Part shown: one piece after another, positions 35,397 to 45,069 of the stretch
Layout: the number at the start of each line of letters is the position of its first letter
Numbering within the stretch: position 1 is the first letter of the stretch
Assembly (NCBI GenBank): GCA_027621405.1
Contig: JAQCBT010000004.1
Span: 152,610-216,609, forward strand
Origin: Pseudomonadota bacterium
GTDB lineage: Bacteria; Pseudomonadota; Gammaproteobacteria; Pseudomonadales; Pseudohongiellaceae
DNA: 64,000 nucleotides
Direction of reading: 5' to 3'
The notes under the pieces: model-generated
What the model saw: the letters and a program-made list of their open reading frames with translations, nothing else
Told to the model about the DNA's origin: nothing
The model's database searches: none
Program-made: the position numbers and the translations under genes

Positions 35397-38300
35397 CTAG
35401 TGAGTTCCCAGGTAATTGCGCAAGCGTGGGGGATAGACTCTCTTCATCAGCATCTGCTGCCATTGCCACTGTTCCTCGGCGGTAGCCTGCTTCAGATAGT
35501 GCACCTCACCGCTCTCCATAACGGCGATGGGTACACCTCCGCGATAGAGCACGCGATTTCTGCTTAGTCTCGGCAGCTTGCGACCCGGAAGAATGAAGTT
35601 GATGAGGTTTACTGGATCGGTGGCAGCGACACAGAAGTATTCACTTCGGCTTTGCCCGGCACCAGCTTCCTTGCCACGTTTGAACTTCCTTAACTCATCG
35701 ACGGTTTCGGCGAAAGCGAATTGCTCGCCGCCTACACCGGCAATGAAGCGCCCGCCACGCAGAATTCCCTGTAGTTCCATGCGCCGCAGTCTGGCTAACA
35801 GGATTCGCCAGGGGGGGGCTGCCATTTCTTTATCCAGTATGCCGCGGAATAATACGCCCCAGCGATGCAGATAGACGGTAATAAGCCGTTCCAGTTGTTC
35901 TTCATCCAGCACCTGCCAGTGGCGACTCGCCGCCGTTGGCGCAACCGCACTGGCCTGGAAAGTATCCAGCAGGCTCCAGCGCCCGGCATCCTCTACACCG
36001 AACATGGAACTCCTGCCACGCCGCCGATGACTGCCGGGCTTCTTGTGGTTGGGAGTGAGCAAGGCTCGCAGCCCCGTGAAACTATCACTGCTCAACTGGC
36101 CCTGCGCCACCAACTCTGCCAGGCCCTCTTCCATCTGTGTGCGCAATAAACCGGTGCGGCGTTGTATCTCATCATAGAAACTGGCGCCATTGTTCTGCAG
36201 GTCATCCGCTATCTTGCTTGCGCTGCCACTCAGGTCGACTTGCTGTTCCTCTGGCACCTGGGATCGGGCCAATGCCTTCCAGATATCGAGATTGCTGCGC
36301 CGCAAGAGTGTAATCGGCGTGCTCTTCACCGGACCGGCATTGCGCTTGGGGTTCATCTTGCGAATGGATTTCTGGGGTTGTGAATAACGCCCCCAGGCCA
36401 GCTTGCCACTGATGCACATGACATCGAGCCAGTTCGGGTCGTAATCGGCGATGCGGGTGGGATAGATGTCGGCTTCCCAGCTAACTGCCGGTGCCGAAAT
36501 GCCATCGAGCATCTGCAGGCAGTTCTGTAACTGTGTCTGCCCATCAAGCGCCGGGAGTTGCTCCTCTCTGGCAATGCCTAACTGTGGGTCACGCAAGGGA
36601 ACAAGCTGATGCCGATCAAACAGGAACTCTGTATAGGTCTCCAGGGAGACAGGCTTGATGGCCTTGCGGTGCTGGTCGATGGTGTAGCGATGGATTCGCT
36701 GCAACAGCGTGCGTTCACACCATTCCAGCTCCGGTACTTTTTCAGGTGCACCGTGTTGCATGGGTGTGAAGTGTCCCTGGAAGGCGAAGCCTTCCACTTC
36801 CAGCGCAATCAGTGCCTGATCGATCCTGGATTTTTCAAGACCCAGCTCCTGCGACAACCTTCCCGCCGTTATCGGGCCCAGGCACTGCAGTCGGCCACGC
36901 ACAATCTCCCGCATTGCCTCTTCAGGCTGCCAGGCTTCATTCTGCAAAAACGCTGGCAGTTGAATAGTGCCCAGTTGTTCCTTGAACACTCCGATGAACC
37001 GCGGAAGGTTTTCTGTAGCCACCCAAAGGGTTCGTTCGTGCACCGCTATCTGAGTGATGCGATTACTGCTTAGCAGATTCTCGGAGAATCGGGACAACTC
37101 ACGCTCTGTATATTCCTGATCAGTAATATAAGTGGCACTCAGCAAGGCATCATGCAGCTCTTCAGGGTTGCTGATAAAGGGCCAGGCCTCTTCCTTTACC
37201 CGGGCGATGGCCTCGGCATCGAGCTGGCTATAATCCCTGGCATCGGCAGGATCGGCCCAGCTGCGGTTACGAATGGCGTTGGTGCGACGTTCCTCGAACG
37301 GAGCGTCATCGAGAAAGGCATAGGGCCGGGCATTGATTATTTCCTGGGCGAAGGGGGAAGGCTCGCGCAGGTCCTTGGCAATGAGTGTGAGCCGATCGTT
37401 TTCGATGTTGCTGATCAGGGACTCAAGCTCATCGATGTCCATGGCCTCGGTGAGGCAGTCGTCCACAGTTTGATTCACCAGCGGGTGGTCCGGCACCTCG
37501 CGGCGGCCGGTGATGTTTTCCTGACAGGCTATCTGGTCCGGGAACACATGTGCCACGAGGTCTTCCGCATCCATGCGCTGGAACTGCGGTGGCACCCGCT
37601 TACCGTTGCGATTACGCTGGATTGCGAGGGAGCGGGTTGCGTTCCAGCGCCAGCGTACCTCGAACATGGGTGCATCCAGCATGGCCTGGATCAGGGTGTC
37701 CCGCACTGTACTGGTTTGCAGGTAACGATAGACCTCGTCGAGGGCGAAGCTGTGCACCGAACCGAGGGAGATGACAATGCTATCCTCATTGGCCGCCGCC
37801 TGTAATTCGAAATTGAATGACTTGCAGAAGCGTTTGCGCAGGGCCAATCCCCAGGCCCGGTTCAGGCGGCTGCCATAGGGGGAATGGATCACCACGTGCA
37901 TGTCCCCTACTTCATCGAAGAAGCGTTCCATCACCAGGGTTTCGCGGGTAGGCATGACCCCCAGGGCACTCATCCCTGCCTGCAGGTACTCTACCATCTG
38001 CTGCGCTGCGCTGGATGGTAGCCCAAGTGTATCTATCAACCAGTTCATGGCGGCGCCCGCTGATTCATTGATCAGCAATTCGCCGATTGTTTCCCGTAGT
38101 CTCGAAACTGACTGGGATAATTCCTGGGTACGCCCGGGCCCTTCTCCGAACCAGAACGGTATGGTGGGTGACATGCCCTCGGCATCTCTTACCCGCACCT
38201 TCAGCCCGTCCACTCGCAGCATCTGCCAGGCGTGGGTACCCAGTGTGAACACATCGCCGGGCAAGGCTTCCAGGGCAAAATCTTCGTTTAATGTTCCGAC

Positions 38301-39887
38301 AACCACGTCCTCCGGATCCAGTACCACCTGGTAGTCGAACATGTCCGGAATTGCTCCACCGTTGGTGAGAGAGACGAGGTTGGCACCGCGACGGCTGCGT
38401 ACCTTGTTATTGATCAGGTCCAGATGAAGATGGGTGCCACGTCTCCCTCTTCGACTGGTGTAACCTTCAGACAGCATCTTGATGATGCGGTCGAATTCTG
38501 CCCTGCTGAGATTACGGTAGGGCCAGGCATTGGAGAACAAAGCATAGAGTGCATCCAGGTCCCAGCCTTCACCGTCATCGAGCTCGCCCTTGCCAAGTGA
38601 TAATGAGGACACTTCTGCCACAATCTGCTGAGCCAGGATATCCAGTGGTTTCTCCGGCATGATGATGCGATCAAGCTCACCATTGTGGATGCTATGCAAC
38701 AGGGCCGCGGACTCGATCAGGTCATCACGGGTCAATGGAAACAGGATGCCCTTGGGAGTGCCCTTCACCGAGTGGCCACTGCGACCCACTCTCTGCAGGA
38801 AGGTAGCGATGCTCTTGGGTGAGGAAATCTGCACGACAAGGTCAACAGAGCCGACATCGATGCCCAGCTCCATGGAGGCGGTGGCTACCAGTACTTTTAA
38901 TTGTCCTGCCTTTAAGCGTTGTTCAGCATTATGGCGATGATCCTTACTCATGCTGCCATGATGGGAACATACCGAGCCGTCGCCGAGGCGATCGGTCAGG
39001 GCCAGGGCCAGGCGTTCGGAGAGTCGGCGCGTGTTCACGAAGATCAAAGTGGTTTCGTGTTGCTGAATGAGCTGCAGCAAACGCTCATAGAGCTCCTCCC
39101 ACACCTCATTGCTCATCAGGGCTGTGAGTGGTGAGCCCGGGACTTCGAGGTGAAGCTGCAGCTTGCGACGGAATCCTGAATCGACAATCTCGCAGTCGAC
39201 CCTGTCGCCATCCGTGTTGCCATGGCTCACCAGGTAGCGCGCCACCATGTCGATGGGCTTCTGGGTAGCCGACAGGCCCACCCGGCGTAGATGCTGGCCG
39301 CTGTTGCTGCGTACCAGGTGTTCCAGGCGCTCGATGGACAGCGCCAGATGTGCGCCCCGCTTGTCTCCCAGCATGGCGTGGATCTCGTCCACGATGAGGG
39401 TAGAGACATTAGCCAGCATGGCGCGGCCGCTCGCACTGGTGAGCAATAGATAGAGCGATTCCGGCGTGGTCACCAGGATGTGGGGTGGATTCTTCGCCAT
39501 CTTCTGCCGTTCATTGGCTGGCGTATCTCCGGTGCGCACTGCCACCCGGATATCCACCGGGGCCTGACCCAGCAGGTGCATGTGCTCGGCTATACCATCC
39601 AGGGGCATCTCCAGATTACGGTGTATATCGTTGCTGAGGGCCTTCAGGGGTGACACATAGAGAATATGGACCCCGTCTTCCAGCTGGTTCCGTATGCCTT
39701 TCTGCAGCATTTCATCGATGGCGGCATAGAAGGCTGCCAGGGTCTTGCCGCTGCCTGTTGGCGCTGAAATCAGGGTATGCCGGCCAGCCTGTATCGCCGG
39801 CCAGGCCTGGGCCTGGGCGGGAGTTGGTTCACCGAAGCTGGCGCGGAACCAGTTCTGGCAGGCGGGATGGAAGCTTTCCAGTGGCAT
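35397..39887 (-). CDS. lhr: large helicase-related protein Lhr
   Basis: The 1496-residue protein is a superfamily 2 3'-5' helicase with the long C-terminal extension of bacterial Lhr-HCD/CTD. Walker A SAPTGSGKT is at residues 41-49, the DEIH box in LIVDEIHAML, motif III LSATQKP, and motif VI QRVGRSGHS. The Lhr core follows with winged-helix and beta-barrel regions (about 400-870), then the C-terminal domain with a YcaQ/AlkZ-like winged-helix array seen in glycosylase-linked members. It is implicated in DNA repair. The length is close to E. coli Lhr (1538). It is alone on the minus strand. Confidence 0.96.
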   Translation of the reverse strand: MPLESFHPACQNWFRASFGEPTPAQAQAWPAIQAGRHTLISAPTGSGKTLAAFYAAIDEMLQKGIRNQLEDGVHILYVSPLKALSNDIHRNLEMPLDGIAEHMHLLGQAPVDIRVAVRTGDTPANERQKMAKNPPHILVTTPESLYLLLTSASGRAMLANVSTLIVDEIHAMLGDKRGAHLALSIERLEHLVRSNSGQHLRRVGLSATQKPIDMVARYLVSHGNTDGDRVDCEIVDSGFRRKLQLHLEVPGSPLTALMSNEVWEELYERLLQLIQQHETTLIFVNTRRLSERLALALTDRLGDGSVCSHHGSMSKDHRHNAEQRLKAGQLKVLVATASMELGIDVGSVDLVVQISSPKSIATFLQRVGRSGHSVKGTPKGILFPLTRDDLIESAALLHSIHNGELDRIIMPEKPLDILAQQIVAEVSSLSLGKGELDDGEGWDLDALYALFSNAWPYRNLSRAEFDRIIKMLSEGYTSRRGRRGTHLHLDLINNKVRSRRGANLVSLTNGGAIPDMFDYQVVLDPEDVVVGTLNEDFALEALPGDVFTLGTHAWQMLRVDGLKVRVRDAEGMSPTIPFWFGEGPGRTQELSQSVSRLRETIGELLINESAGAAMNWLIDTLGLPSSAAQQMVEYLQAGMSALGVMPTRETLVMERFFDEVGDMHVVIHSPYGSRLNRAWGLALRKRFCKSFNFELQAAANEDSIVISLGSVHSFALDEVYRYLQTSTVRDTLIQAMLDAPMFEVRWRWNATRSLAIQRNRNGKRVPPQFQRMDAEDLVAHVFPDQIACQENITGRREVPDHPLVNQTVDDCLTEAMDIDELESLISNIENDRLTLIAKDLREPSPFAQEIINARPYAFLDDAPFEERRTNAIRNRSWADPADARDYSQLDAEAIARVKEEAWPFISNPEELHDALLSATYITDQEYTERELSRFSENLLSSNRITQIAVHERTLWVATENLPRFIGVFKEQLGTIQLPAFLQNEAWQPEEAMREIVRGRLQCLGPITAGRLSQELGLEKSRIDQALIALEVEGFAFQGHFTPMQHGAPEKVPELEWCERTLLQRIHRYTIDQHRKAIKPVSLETYTEFLFDRHQLVPLRDPQLGIAREEQLPALDGQTQLQNCLQMLDGISAPAVSWEADIYPTRIADYDPNWLDVMCISGKLAWGRYSQPQKSIRKMNPKRNAGPVKSTPITLLRRSNLDIWKALARSQVPEEQQVDLSGSASKIADDLQNNGASFYDEIQRRTGLLRTQMEEGLAELVAQGQLSSDSFTGLRALLTPNHKKPGSHRRRGRSSMFGVEDAGRWSLLDTFQASAVAPTAASRHWQVLDEEQLERLITVYLHRWGVLFRGILDKEMAAPPWRILLARLRRMELQGILRGGRFIAGVGGEQFAFAETVDELRKFKRGKEAGAGQSRSEYFCVAATDPVNLINFILPGRKLPRLSRNRVLYRGGVPIAVMESGEVHYLKQATAEEQWQWQQMLMKRVYPPRLRNYLGTH

Positions 39888-40155
39888 GGCTAGGGTTTAC
39901 TGTACAAAAATACAGGGTAAGAGAGGGTGGGTGATTTTGCAATATACATCGATTCCTCGTTCTGTTTCTTGTTGTGTCAGTGCATTGTCCAGGGTGAGGT
40001 AGCGGTAGTTGTGATCAAGCCCTGCTCGTCGCGAGAAAATAGGCAGTGATTTTTAGAGGCCAACTGGATCAAAGATTGCGTAATCCGGGGGTTTTCTGGA
40101 ATTGACATGGTCCCGCTTCTGGCTAATTATTCAGGGACAGGAAAGTAGTAAGCCT

Positions 40156-40896
40156 ATGGATGATCTGGAACACATCGAGAAATTGCCTTCGGTTGAAGAG
40201 GCCCTGCGGCCTGCACCGGAGCCCCTGTTTACGCGGATTCGTCGCTATTTGCGTGTCTTTTGGGTAGAGAACCGTCAGTTCTTTGCCCTGCTCTGCTGCA
40301 TCGTGTTTTTCAAGAGTGCGATTGCAGACCTGAGTTCCATCTCCGGAGCTTCCATGCAGCCGACCTTGCTGGATGGCGACAAGGTATGGGTCAACAAACT
40401 GGCCTACGATGTGAAGATTCCGTTTACCGAGATCTCCCTTGCCCAGGTGGATGATCCCGAGCGCGGGGATATCGTCATCATCGATTCCAAGCGCGCCAAC
40501 AAGAGGCTGGTGAAGCGCATCGTGGGCCTTCCCGGTGACACCATCTATATGCAGAACAACACATTGGTAATAAATGGCGTGCCCGCAGACTATGAGGTGG
40601 TATCACGTGATGCCAACTCGATTATCATCTCTGAAGCGCTCCCCAACATGGAGCATCAGGCTCGCCTTTCCAGTCGTTTCGTGAACCGTTCTACTCGCAG
40701 CTACGGTCCGACCGTGGTGCCTGACGACCAGTACTTTGTGTTAGGTGATAATCGCGATAACAGCGCTGACAGCCGAGTCTACAGCTTTGTACCGCGTGAA
40801 GAGCTCATCGGTCGCTCTTCTTCAGTCGTGTTTTCTCTCGACAGCCACAATAACTACCTGCCCCGTGGTGAGCGATTCCTCGAAGGTATCGAGTAA
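40156..40896 (+). CDS. lepB: signal peptidase I
   Basis: The 246-residue enzyme removes signal peptides at the periplasmic face. Start ATG 40156 (MDDLEHIEKLP) has AGGAAAG upstream; the frame is open earlier but without homology. One hydrophobic segment (about residues 41-58) anchors it, fewer than the two of E. coli LepB. Nucleophile Ser66 is in ISGASMQPTL and general base Lys120 in RLVKRIVGLPGD; box E GDNRDNSADSR is present. No lepA is upstream here; lhr is divergent. It serves the exported redoxin, DUF5916 and HEAT proteins downstream. Confidence 0.94.
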   Translation: MDDLEHIEKLPSVEEALRPAPEPLFTRIRRYLRVFWVENRQFFALLCCIVFFKSAIADLSSISGASMQPTLLDGDKVWVNKLAYDVKIPFTEISLAQVDDPERGDIVIIDSKRANKRLVKRIVGLPGDTIYMQNNTLVINGVPADYEVVSRDANSIIISEALPNMEHQARLSSRFVNRSTRSYGPTVVPDDQYFVLGDNRDNSADSRVYSFVPREELIGRSSSVVFSLDSHNNYLPRGERFLEGIE

Positions 40897-40951
40897 GCCT
40901 GCCTCAGGGCACAGCTCTCCCAATTGAATATCTCTCTGTGTCTGCAATAAA

Positions 40952-40968
40952 ACCCGACTTTATCGGGT
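40952..40968 (+). terminator. weak hairpin after lepB
   Basis: ACCCGA, loop CTTTA, TCGGGT, then ATTATA. A short stem without a clean T-run; possible terminator of lepB. A second hairpin AGGCGC-TTGTT-GCGCCT follows. Confidence 0.35.
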
Positions 40969-41035
40969 ATTATAAATAGGCGCTTGTTGCGCCTGCTAAA
41001 CCCCTATAACTGTCCCCTCAGGGGAAGGATCAGGA

Positions 41036-41632
41036 ATGATGCATTATCCATACAGGCGATTGGCCAGCATGTTCTTCCTGCCGTTCGCGGCTGCGTTGAT
41101 GCTGGTGAGTTCGCTGTCACGGGCTCAGGATGACTATGTCTGGGCACCGGATTTTCCGGTAGGTTCCTCGATACCCGAAATTTCGGCCGAGGACCAGAAC
41201 GGTAAGCTGCGTACGTTTGACGACCTGGTAGGTGAGAACGGCATGCTGTTTATGCTTAGCCGTTCCTTCGACTGGTGACCCTACTGTAAAGCTCAGCTCG
41301 TGCAGCTGATAGAAATCAGTGACCAGTTCGAAGCCATGGGTTTGTCCGTGGTAGCAATGACCTACGATTCAGTCGAGTTGCTGAAGTCTGTAGAAGAGGA
41401 TGAGGGTATTGAGTTTACCCTGCTCCATGACGAAGGCATCACCCATGTGAATGCCCTCGGCATACTCAACGAGGACTATGAACCTGATAGCCGCGCTTAT
41501 GGCGTACCGCACCCCGGGATTTTCCTGCTCGATGCGGATGGCATCATCCAGTTCAAGTTTGCGGAAGAGCGATATCAGGACCGGCCCGACTTCGCCTACG
41601 TGGTGGAAGCAGCGGAAACCATGCAGGACTGA
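41036..41632 (+). CDS. exported redoxin-fold selenoprotein (TGA read as selenocysteine)
   Basis: The 198-residue frame is interrupted only by TGA at 41276-41278. On both sides the frame is the same and continuous: RSFDW, then TGA, then PYCKAQL. Related redoxin (AhpC/TSA, thioredoxin-fold) proteins have a DWCPYCKxQL active site, so TGA replaces the first Cys of CxxC, giving Sec81-x-x-Cys84. A SECIS-like hairpin lies 14 bases after the TGA. Residues 1-30 form a signal peptide, so it acts in the periplasm or is membrane-anchored. The rest (VVAMTYDS, HPGIFLLDADGII) matches the thioredoxin-like fold. Standard annotation would split it into an 80-residue fragment and a 110-residue fragment. Confidence 0.88.
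41293..41309 (+). promoter_or_regulatory. SECIS-like hairpin for TGA 41276
   Basis: TCAGCT, loop CGTGC, AGCTGA form a 6-base stem starting 14 bases after the in-frame TGA, with G at loop position 2. Position and loop G agree with bacterial SECIS elements bound by SelB, which lie directly downstream of UGA within the coding region. Confidence 0.65.
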
Positions 41633-41662
41633 TAAATTTCGTTACAACTTCCTGGCAAAAAA

Positions 41663-41692
41663 ACAGGTAGCCTGTGCTGCCTGTTTTTTTTT
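41663..41692 (+). terminator. rho-independent terminator of the selenoprotein gene
   Basis: ACAGGTAGC, loop CTGT, GCTGCCTGT (9 pairs with one G-U), followed by eight T. It lies 30 bases after the stop of the redoxin gene. Confidence 0.92.
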
Positions 41693-41791
41693 GCTTGCAG
41701 GCGAATATGGCGCTGGCCGATAACTATTTTTTGTGGCCAACGTCCAAAAAGAACAAAAGAAAACAAACAACAAGAAGCGAATAGCCTGTTT

Positions 41792-44023
41792 ATGATCCCT
41801 GCCCCCAGTAAACTATTCCTTATCGCCTGCCTGCTAGTGACCGGCATGGTCGAGACCGTGCTTGCCCAGTCTGAGCGCCCACAGTACACGATCCCGCGCA
41901 CCAGCCAGGCGCCGGAAATCGATGGCGAGCTGGCCAATGGCGAGTGGGACCGAGCCACCCGCATCGATGTCAGTGTGGAGATCAACCCGGGCGATAACCT
42001 GGTGGCCGATGTTGGAGGCTATGCCCTCATCATGGAAGACGGGGTCAATCTGTACGTGGCCTTCGTTGCGGAAGATCCCGAACCGGAATTGATCCGCGCT
42101 TTCTACCAGGACCGGGATGAGGCCTGGAACGACGACTGGATGGGCATTACCCTCGATACCTTTAATGACGAGCGAAGGGCCTTCGAGTTCTTCGTCAATC
42201 CGCTAGGTGTACAGATAGATGCCATCTGGGATGACACCATCCAGAACGAAGACGATTCCTGGAATGCGATCTGGGACAGTTTCGGGCAGATCACGGAGTT
42301 CGGCTACGTGGTCGAGATTGCTGTACCGTTCAAGCAGCTACGCTTTTCTCCCAGCGAGTCGCCACAGACCTGGGGAATCGACATCTCGCGTCACTACCCG
42401 CGCGATTTCCGCGTGCGTATCAAGAGTCAGCTCTATGACAGGGATGTGTCCTGCTACCTGTGCCAGATCTCCAAGGTAGACGGCTTCGAGGACCTGGATC
42501 GCAGTCGCAACTTGCAATTGATCCCTACCCTGACCGCATCCCATGTGGAGAGCAGGAATCCAGCCGCCGGGGGTGACTGGGTAAGCGAAGAGGTTGACCC
42601 GGAGGCTGGACTGGACGTGCGCTGGGGTATCACCCAGGACATCTATCTCAATGCCACGCTCAACCCGGACTTTTCCCAGGTGGAAGCGGACAGCGCACAA
42701 CTGAACGTCAATAACACGTTCAGCCTGTTCTTCCCGGAACGTCGTACCTTCTTCCTCGATGGAGCCGACTATTTCGATACCTCGCAGAATCTGGTTCATA
42801 CACGCAATATCGCGGATCCGGATTTCGGTGCCAAGATCACCGGAAAAACCGGCCGCCATACGTTTGGCATGTTGGCCGCCAATGACGCGAGCACCAGCTT
42901 TCTCATGCCCGGCAATCTGGGCTCCAGTGTCGCGAATCTTGCTGGCGAGGAAAGCGATGTCGCCATTGCCCGTTATCGCTTTGACATTTTCAGCAATTCC
43001 ACAGTCGGGGCCCTGGTAACCGATCGCAGTGGTGATGGCTATTCAAATACAGTCACCAGTATTGATGCCGTTTTGCGACCTACAGACCAGGACACTATAA
43101 CAATCCAGACCATGCATTCTTCCAGTGAATACCCGCTGCAAATTCAGAACCGCTATGATCAGGCAGCTGAGCTCTCTGATAGCTATCACTTCCTTGAGTA
43201 TCGACACAACGATGCCAACTGGGATATCTGGTCCGCCTATACCAATGCTGGTACCGATTTCCGTGCAGACCTGGGTTTCATCAATCGTGTGGACTATGAA
43301 CTTTTCGTGACCCGGGTTGGCCATACCTGGCGCTGGGATGATGGTTTCCTGAGTCGCTTTCGGATAGCGCTGGATTACGACCAAACCCTGGACCAGACAG
43401 GATTCAAACTGGAAGAAGAAGTGGAGATGTTTATAAACGCCGATGGTCCATTTCAAACGAGTTTCTTCGGCTTGTTTGGCGGCAGTGAGACATACTGGAA
43501 CGGGCAGTACTTCGACGAGCAGTTCAACAATATCGACTTCAGCATCAGGCCTAACGCCAATTTGCGACTGGGCATGTTTGTGCGCTGGGAAGATGTCGTG
43601 GACTTTGCCAATACCCGACTGGGCAAGTCGCTGCGGCTGGGGCCTAACATCAACTACCGATGGGGCCGACACCTGGAGATAGACCTGGAATACAACCATC
43701 AGGAGTTCGACGTGGAGGGCGGCCAGCTGTTCACGGCCGAACTGATGGATGCCTCCATCATCTATCAATTCAATAATCGCAGCTTCCTGCGCTTCACCGC
43801 CCAGTACACGGACAATGAGCGCAACCCGGACCTGTACATACGCCCTGTGGATCGTCAAAGTACCGATCTGACGACCCAGCTCCTCTATAGTTATCGCCTG
43901 AACGCCGCCACCCGCTTCTTCATCGGTTATTCCGACGAATCTTTCCGGGATGACGAATTCAACTCTCTGGAGCAGACCGACCGGGCTTTTTTTGCCAAGT
44001 TCAGCTACGCCTGGCAGCCCTGA
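41792..44023 (+). CDS. DUF5916/CBM9-like outer membrane protein
   Basis: The 743-residue protein has a signal peptide (cut near VLAQ-SERP, residue about 26). The N-terminal domain (about 35-210) resembles carbohydrate-binding module 9: PEIDGELANGEWDRA, YVAFVAEDPEP, WMGITLDTFND, VEIAVPFKQLRF. The rest (about 230-743) is DUF5916, likely a beta barrel: RSRNLQLIPTL, NATLNPDFSQVEADSAQLNVN, FFPERRTFFLDG, and the terminal aromatic-rich strand ending FAKFSYAWQP. The C-terminal residues suit outer-membrane insertion. The substrate is unknown. It has its own upstream terminator boundary. Confidence 0.85.
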   Translation: MIPAPSKLFLIACLLVTGMVETVLAQSERPQYTIPRTSQAPEIDGELANGEWDRATRIDVSVEINPGDNLVADVGGYALIMEDGVNLYVAFVAEDPEPELIRAFYQDRDEAWNDDWMGITLDTFNDERRAFEFFVNPLGVQIDAIWDDTIQNEDDSWNAIWDSFGQITEFGYVVEIAVPFKQLRFSPSESPQTWGIDISRHYPRDFRVRIKSQLYDRDVSCYLCQISKVDGFEDLDRSRNLQLIPTLTASHVESRNPAAGGDWVSEEVDPEAGLDVRWGITQDIYLNATLNPDFSQVEADSAQLNVNNTFSLFFPERRTFFLDGADYFDTSQNLVHTRNIADPDFGAKITGKTGRHTFGMLAANDASTSFLMPGNLGSSVANLAGEESDVAIARYRFDIFSNSTVGALVTDRSGDGYSNTVTSIDAVLRPTDQDTITIQTMHSSSEYPLQIQNRYDQAAELSDSYHFLEYRHNDANWDIWSAYTNAGTDFRADLGFINRVDYELFVTRVGHTWRWDDGFLSRFRIALDYDQTLDQTGFKLEEEVEMFINADGPFQTSFFGLFGGSETYWNGQYFDEQFNNIDFSIRPNANLRLGMFVRWEDVVDFANTRLGKSLRLGPNINYRWGRHLEIDLEYNHQEFDVEGGQLFTAELMDASIIYQFNNRSFLRFTAQYTDNERNPDLYIRPVDRQSTDLTTQLLYSYRLNAATRFFIGYSDESFRDDEFNSLEQTDRAFFAKFSYAWQP

Positions 44024-44135
44024 TACCCCTTACTTTTGGTCCATCGCGGATTTCCGGGAATTGTGATCAAACTCTGCTCGTGGGGGCTGGTTGTAGTATC
44101 GCCAATTCATCCTTGCAGGGTGTGGTCGTGTCGGA

Positions 44136-44189
44136 AAAAAATAGGGACAGATTTATTTTTGTAGGAATATAAATCTGTCCCTATTTTTT
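44136..44189. repeat. 21-base perfect palindrome, REP-like
   Basis: Two perfectly complementary 21-base arms (44136-44156 and 44169-44189) with core TAGGGACAGATTTAT flank a 12-base loop. The GGGACAGATTTAT core resembles repeats that I recall near REP-type transposases in gammaproteobacteria. It could also act as a terminator in both directions (A-run and T-run at the ends). It lies in the 410-base gap between the DUF5916 gene and the ECF sigma gene; apart from this and a possible promoter I see nothing else there. Confidence 0.75.
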
Positions 44190-44292
44190 GCCGCCCCGCA
44201 GTCGCGCTCGAGGCCACTGACAAAGAAAATCTGTATCGAGCAATCGACTTCTCCTGAAATCCGCGAAGAACCTTACTTTTCCCCGATTTATT

Positions 44293-44319
44293 TGTAAACC
44301 TTTTGCATCTGGCTTCGTC
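44293..44319 (+). promoter_or_regulatory. candidate ECF-type autoregulatory promoter
   Basis: TGTAAACC (44293-44300) and CGTC (44316-44319), 15 bases apart, resemble ECF sigma promoters of the GTAACC...CGTC type. It is 115 bases upstream of the sigma gene. The match is loose. Confidence 0.35.
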
Positions 44320-44433
44320 CAACTTGTGAGGGTTCTGTGCAAGCCGGGTCGATATCCCCTCTGGATACCGCCAGCCCGCGGAATATAAGGCGCACAGCCA
44401 GAATCGAAACACCAGATCGGCAACCAACGAGTC

Positions 44434-45069
44434 ATGGGGAAAACCGTCATCGTAGCCATCGATGCAGAAGAGCGGGCGTCACAGCTGGCACTGAAGGCTG
44501 ACCAGGCACTGGCAACCCTGGCCGCCGCCGGTGACCGGGAAGCATTCCGCACCATCGTCGACAGCAACAAGCAGCGCATGTTTACCGTTGCCCGTAGCGT
44601 GCTGCGCGATATGGAACTGGCGGAAGATGCCGTGCAGGAGTCATTCATCAAAGCCTATCGTGCCCTGGGTGACTTCAAGGGCCAGTCCAGGCTGTCTACC
44701 TGGCTGCACCGCATTACCTACCTCACTGCCATCGACATGCAGCGCCAACGCCAACGCCACCTGCGACTGGCAGACGCCGAATACGATGAGGATATCGGTG
44801 CGGACGACAGCGTGCAGTCCCGCAGTGAATCATCGGCAGAACGCCAACGCTTGCAGGGACACATCGAGAAAGCCCTCGGGTGCCTGAGCAGTTTCGAGCA
44901 AACCGTTTTTACCCTTCGCCACATGCAGAACTTTCGCTTGCGGGAAATAGCCCTGGTAGTCGATCGCTCCGAGGGCACTGTGAAGAACATCCTGTTTCGA
45001 GCGATTCGCAAGATGCGAGATCAATTAGCAGCTGAGCACATCAGTCTGCAGGAGTTTGAACAATGTTGA
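44434..45069 (+). CDS. ECF-type RNA polymerase sigma factor
   Basis: The 211-residue sigma-70 family protein has region 2 (about 35-105: FRTIVDSNKQRMFTVARSVLRDMELAEDAVQESFIKAYRAL, with the -10 recognition part FKGQSRLSTWLHRI) and region 4 (about 145-205: LSSFEQTVFTLRHMQNFRLREIALVVDRSEGTVKNILFRAIRKMRDQL). It lacks region 3, as ECF sigmas do. The seven-base overlap with the next gene, a zinc-finger protein, marks it as sigma-anti-sigma. It probably controls the two HEAT-repeat genes downstream. Confidence 0.94.
   Translation: MGKTVIVAIDAEERASQLALKADQALATLAAAGDREAFRTIVDSNKQRMFTVARSVLRDMELAEDAVQESFIKAYRALGDFKGQSRLSTWLHRITYLTAIDMQRQRQRHLRLADAEYDEDIGADDSVQSRSESSAERQRLQGHIEKALGCLSSFEQTVFTLRHMQNFRLREIALVVDRSEGTVKNILFRAIRKMRDQLAAEHISLQEFEQC

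Noticed and set aside
37152..37805. 217-codon open frame antisense to lhr
   Set aside because: Shadow of the lhr coding frame; no ribosome site or conserved motif.
41036..41278. Stand-alone 80-residue protein ending at TGA 41276
   Set aside because: The frame continues directly with the expected active-site residues, and the truncated product would lack the redoxin core. The recoded full-length reading is better supported.
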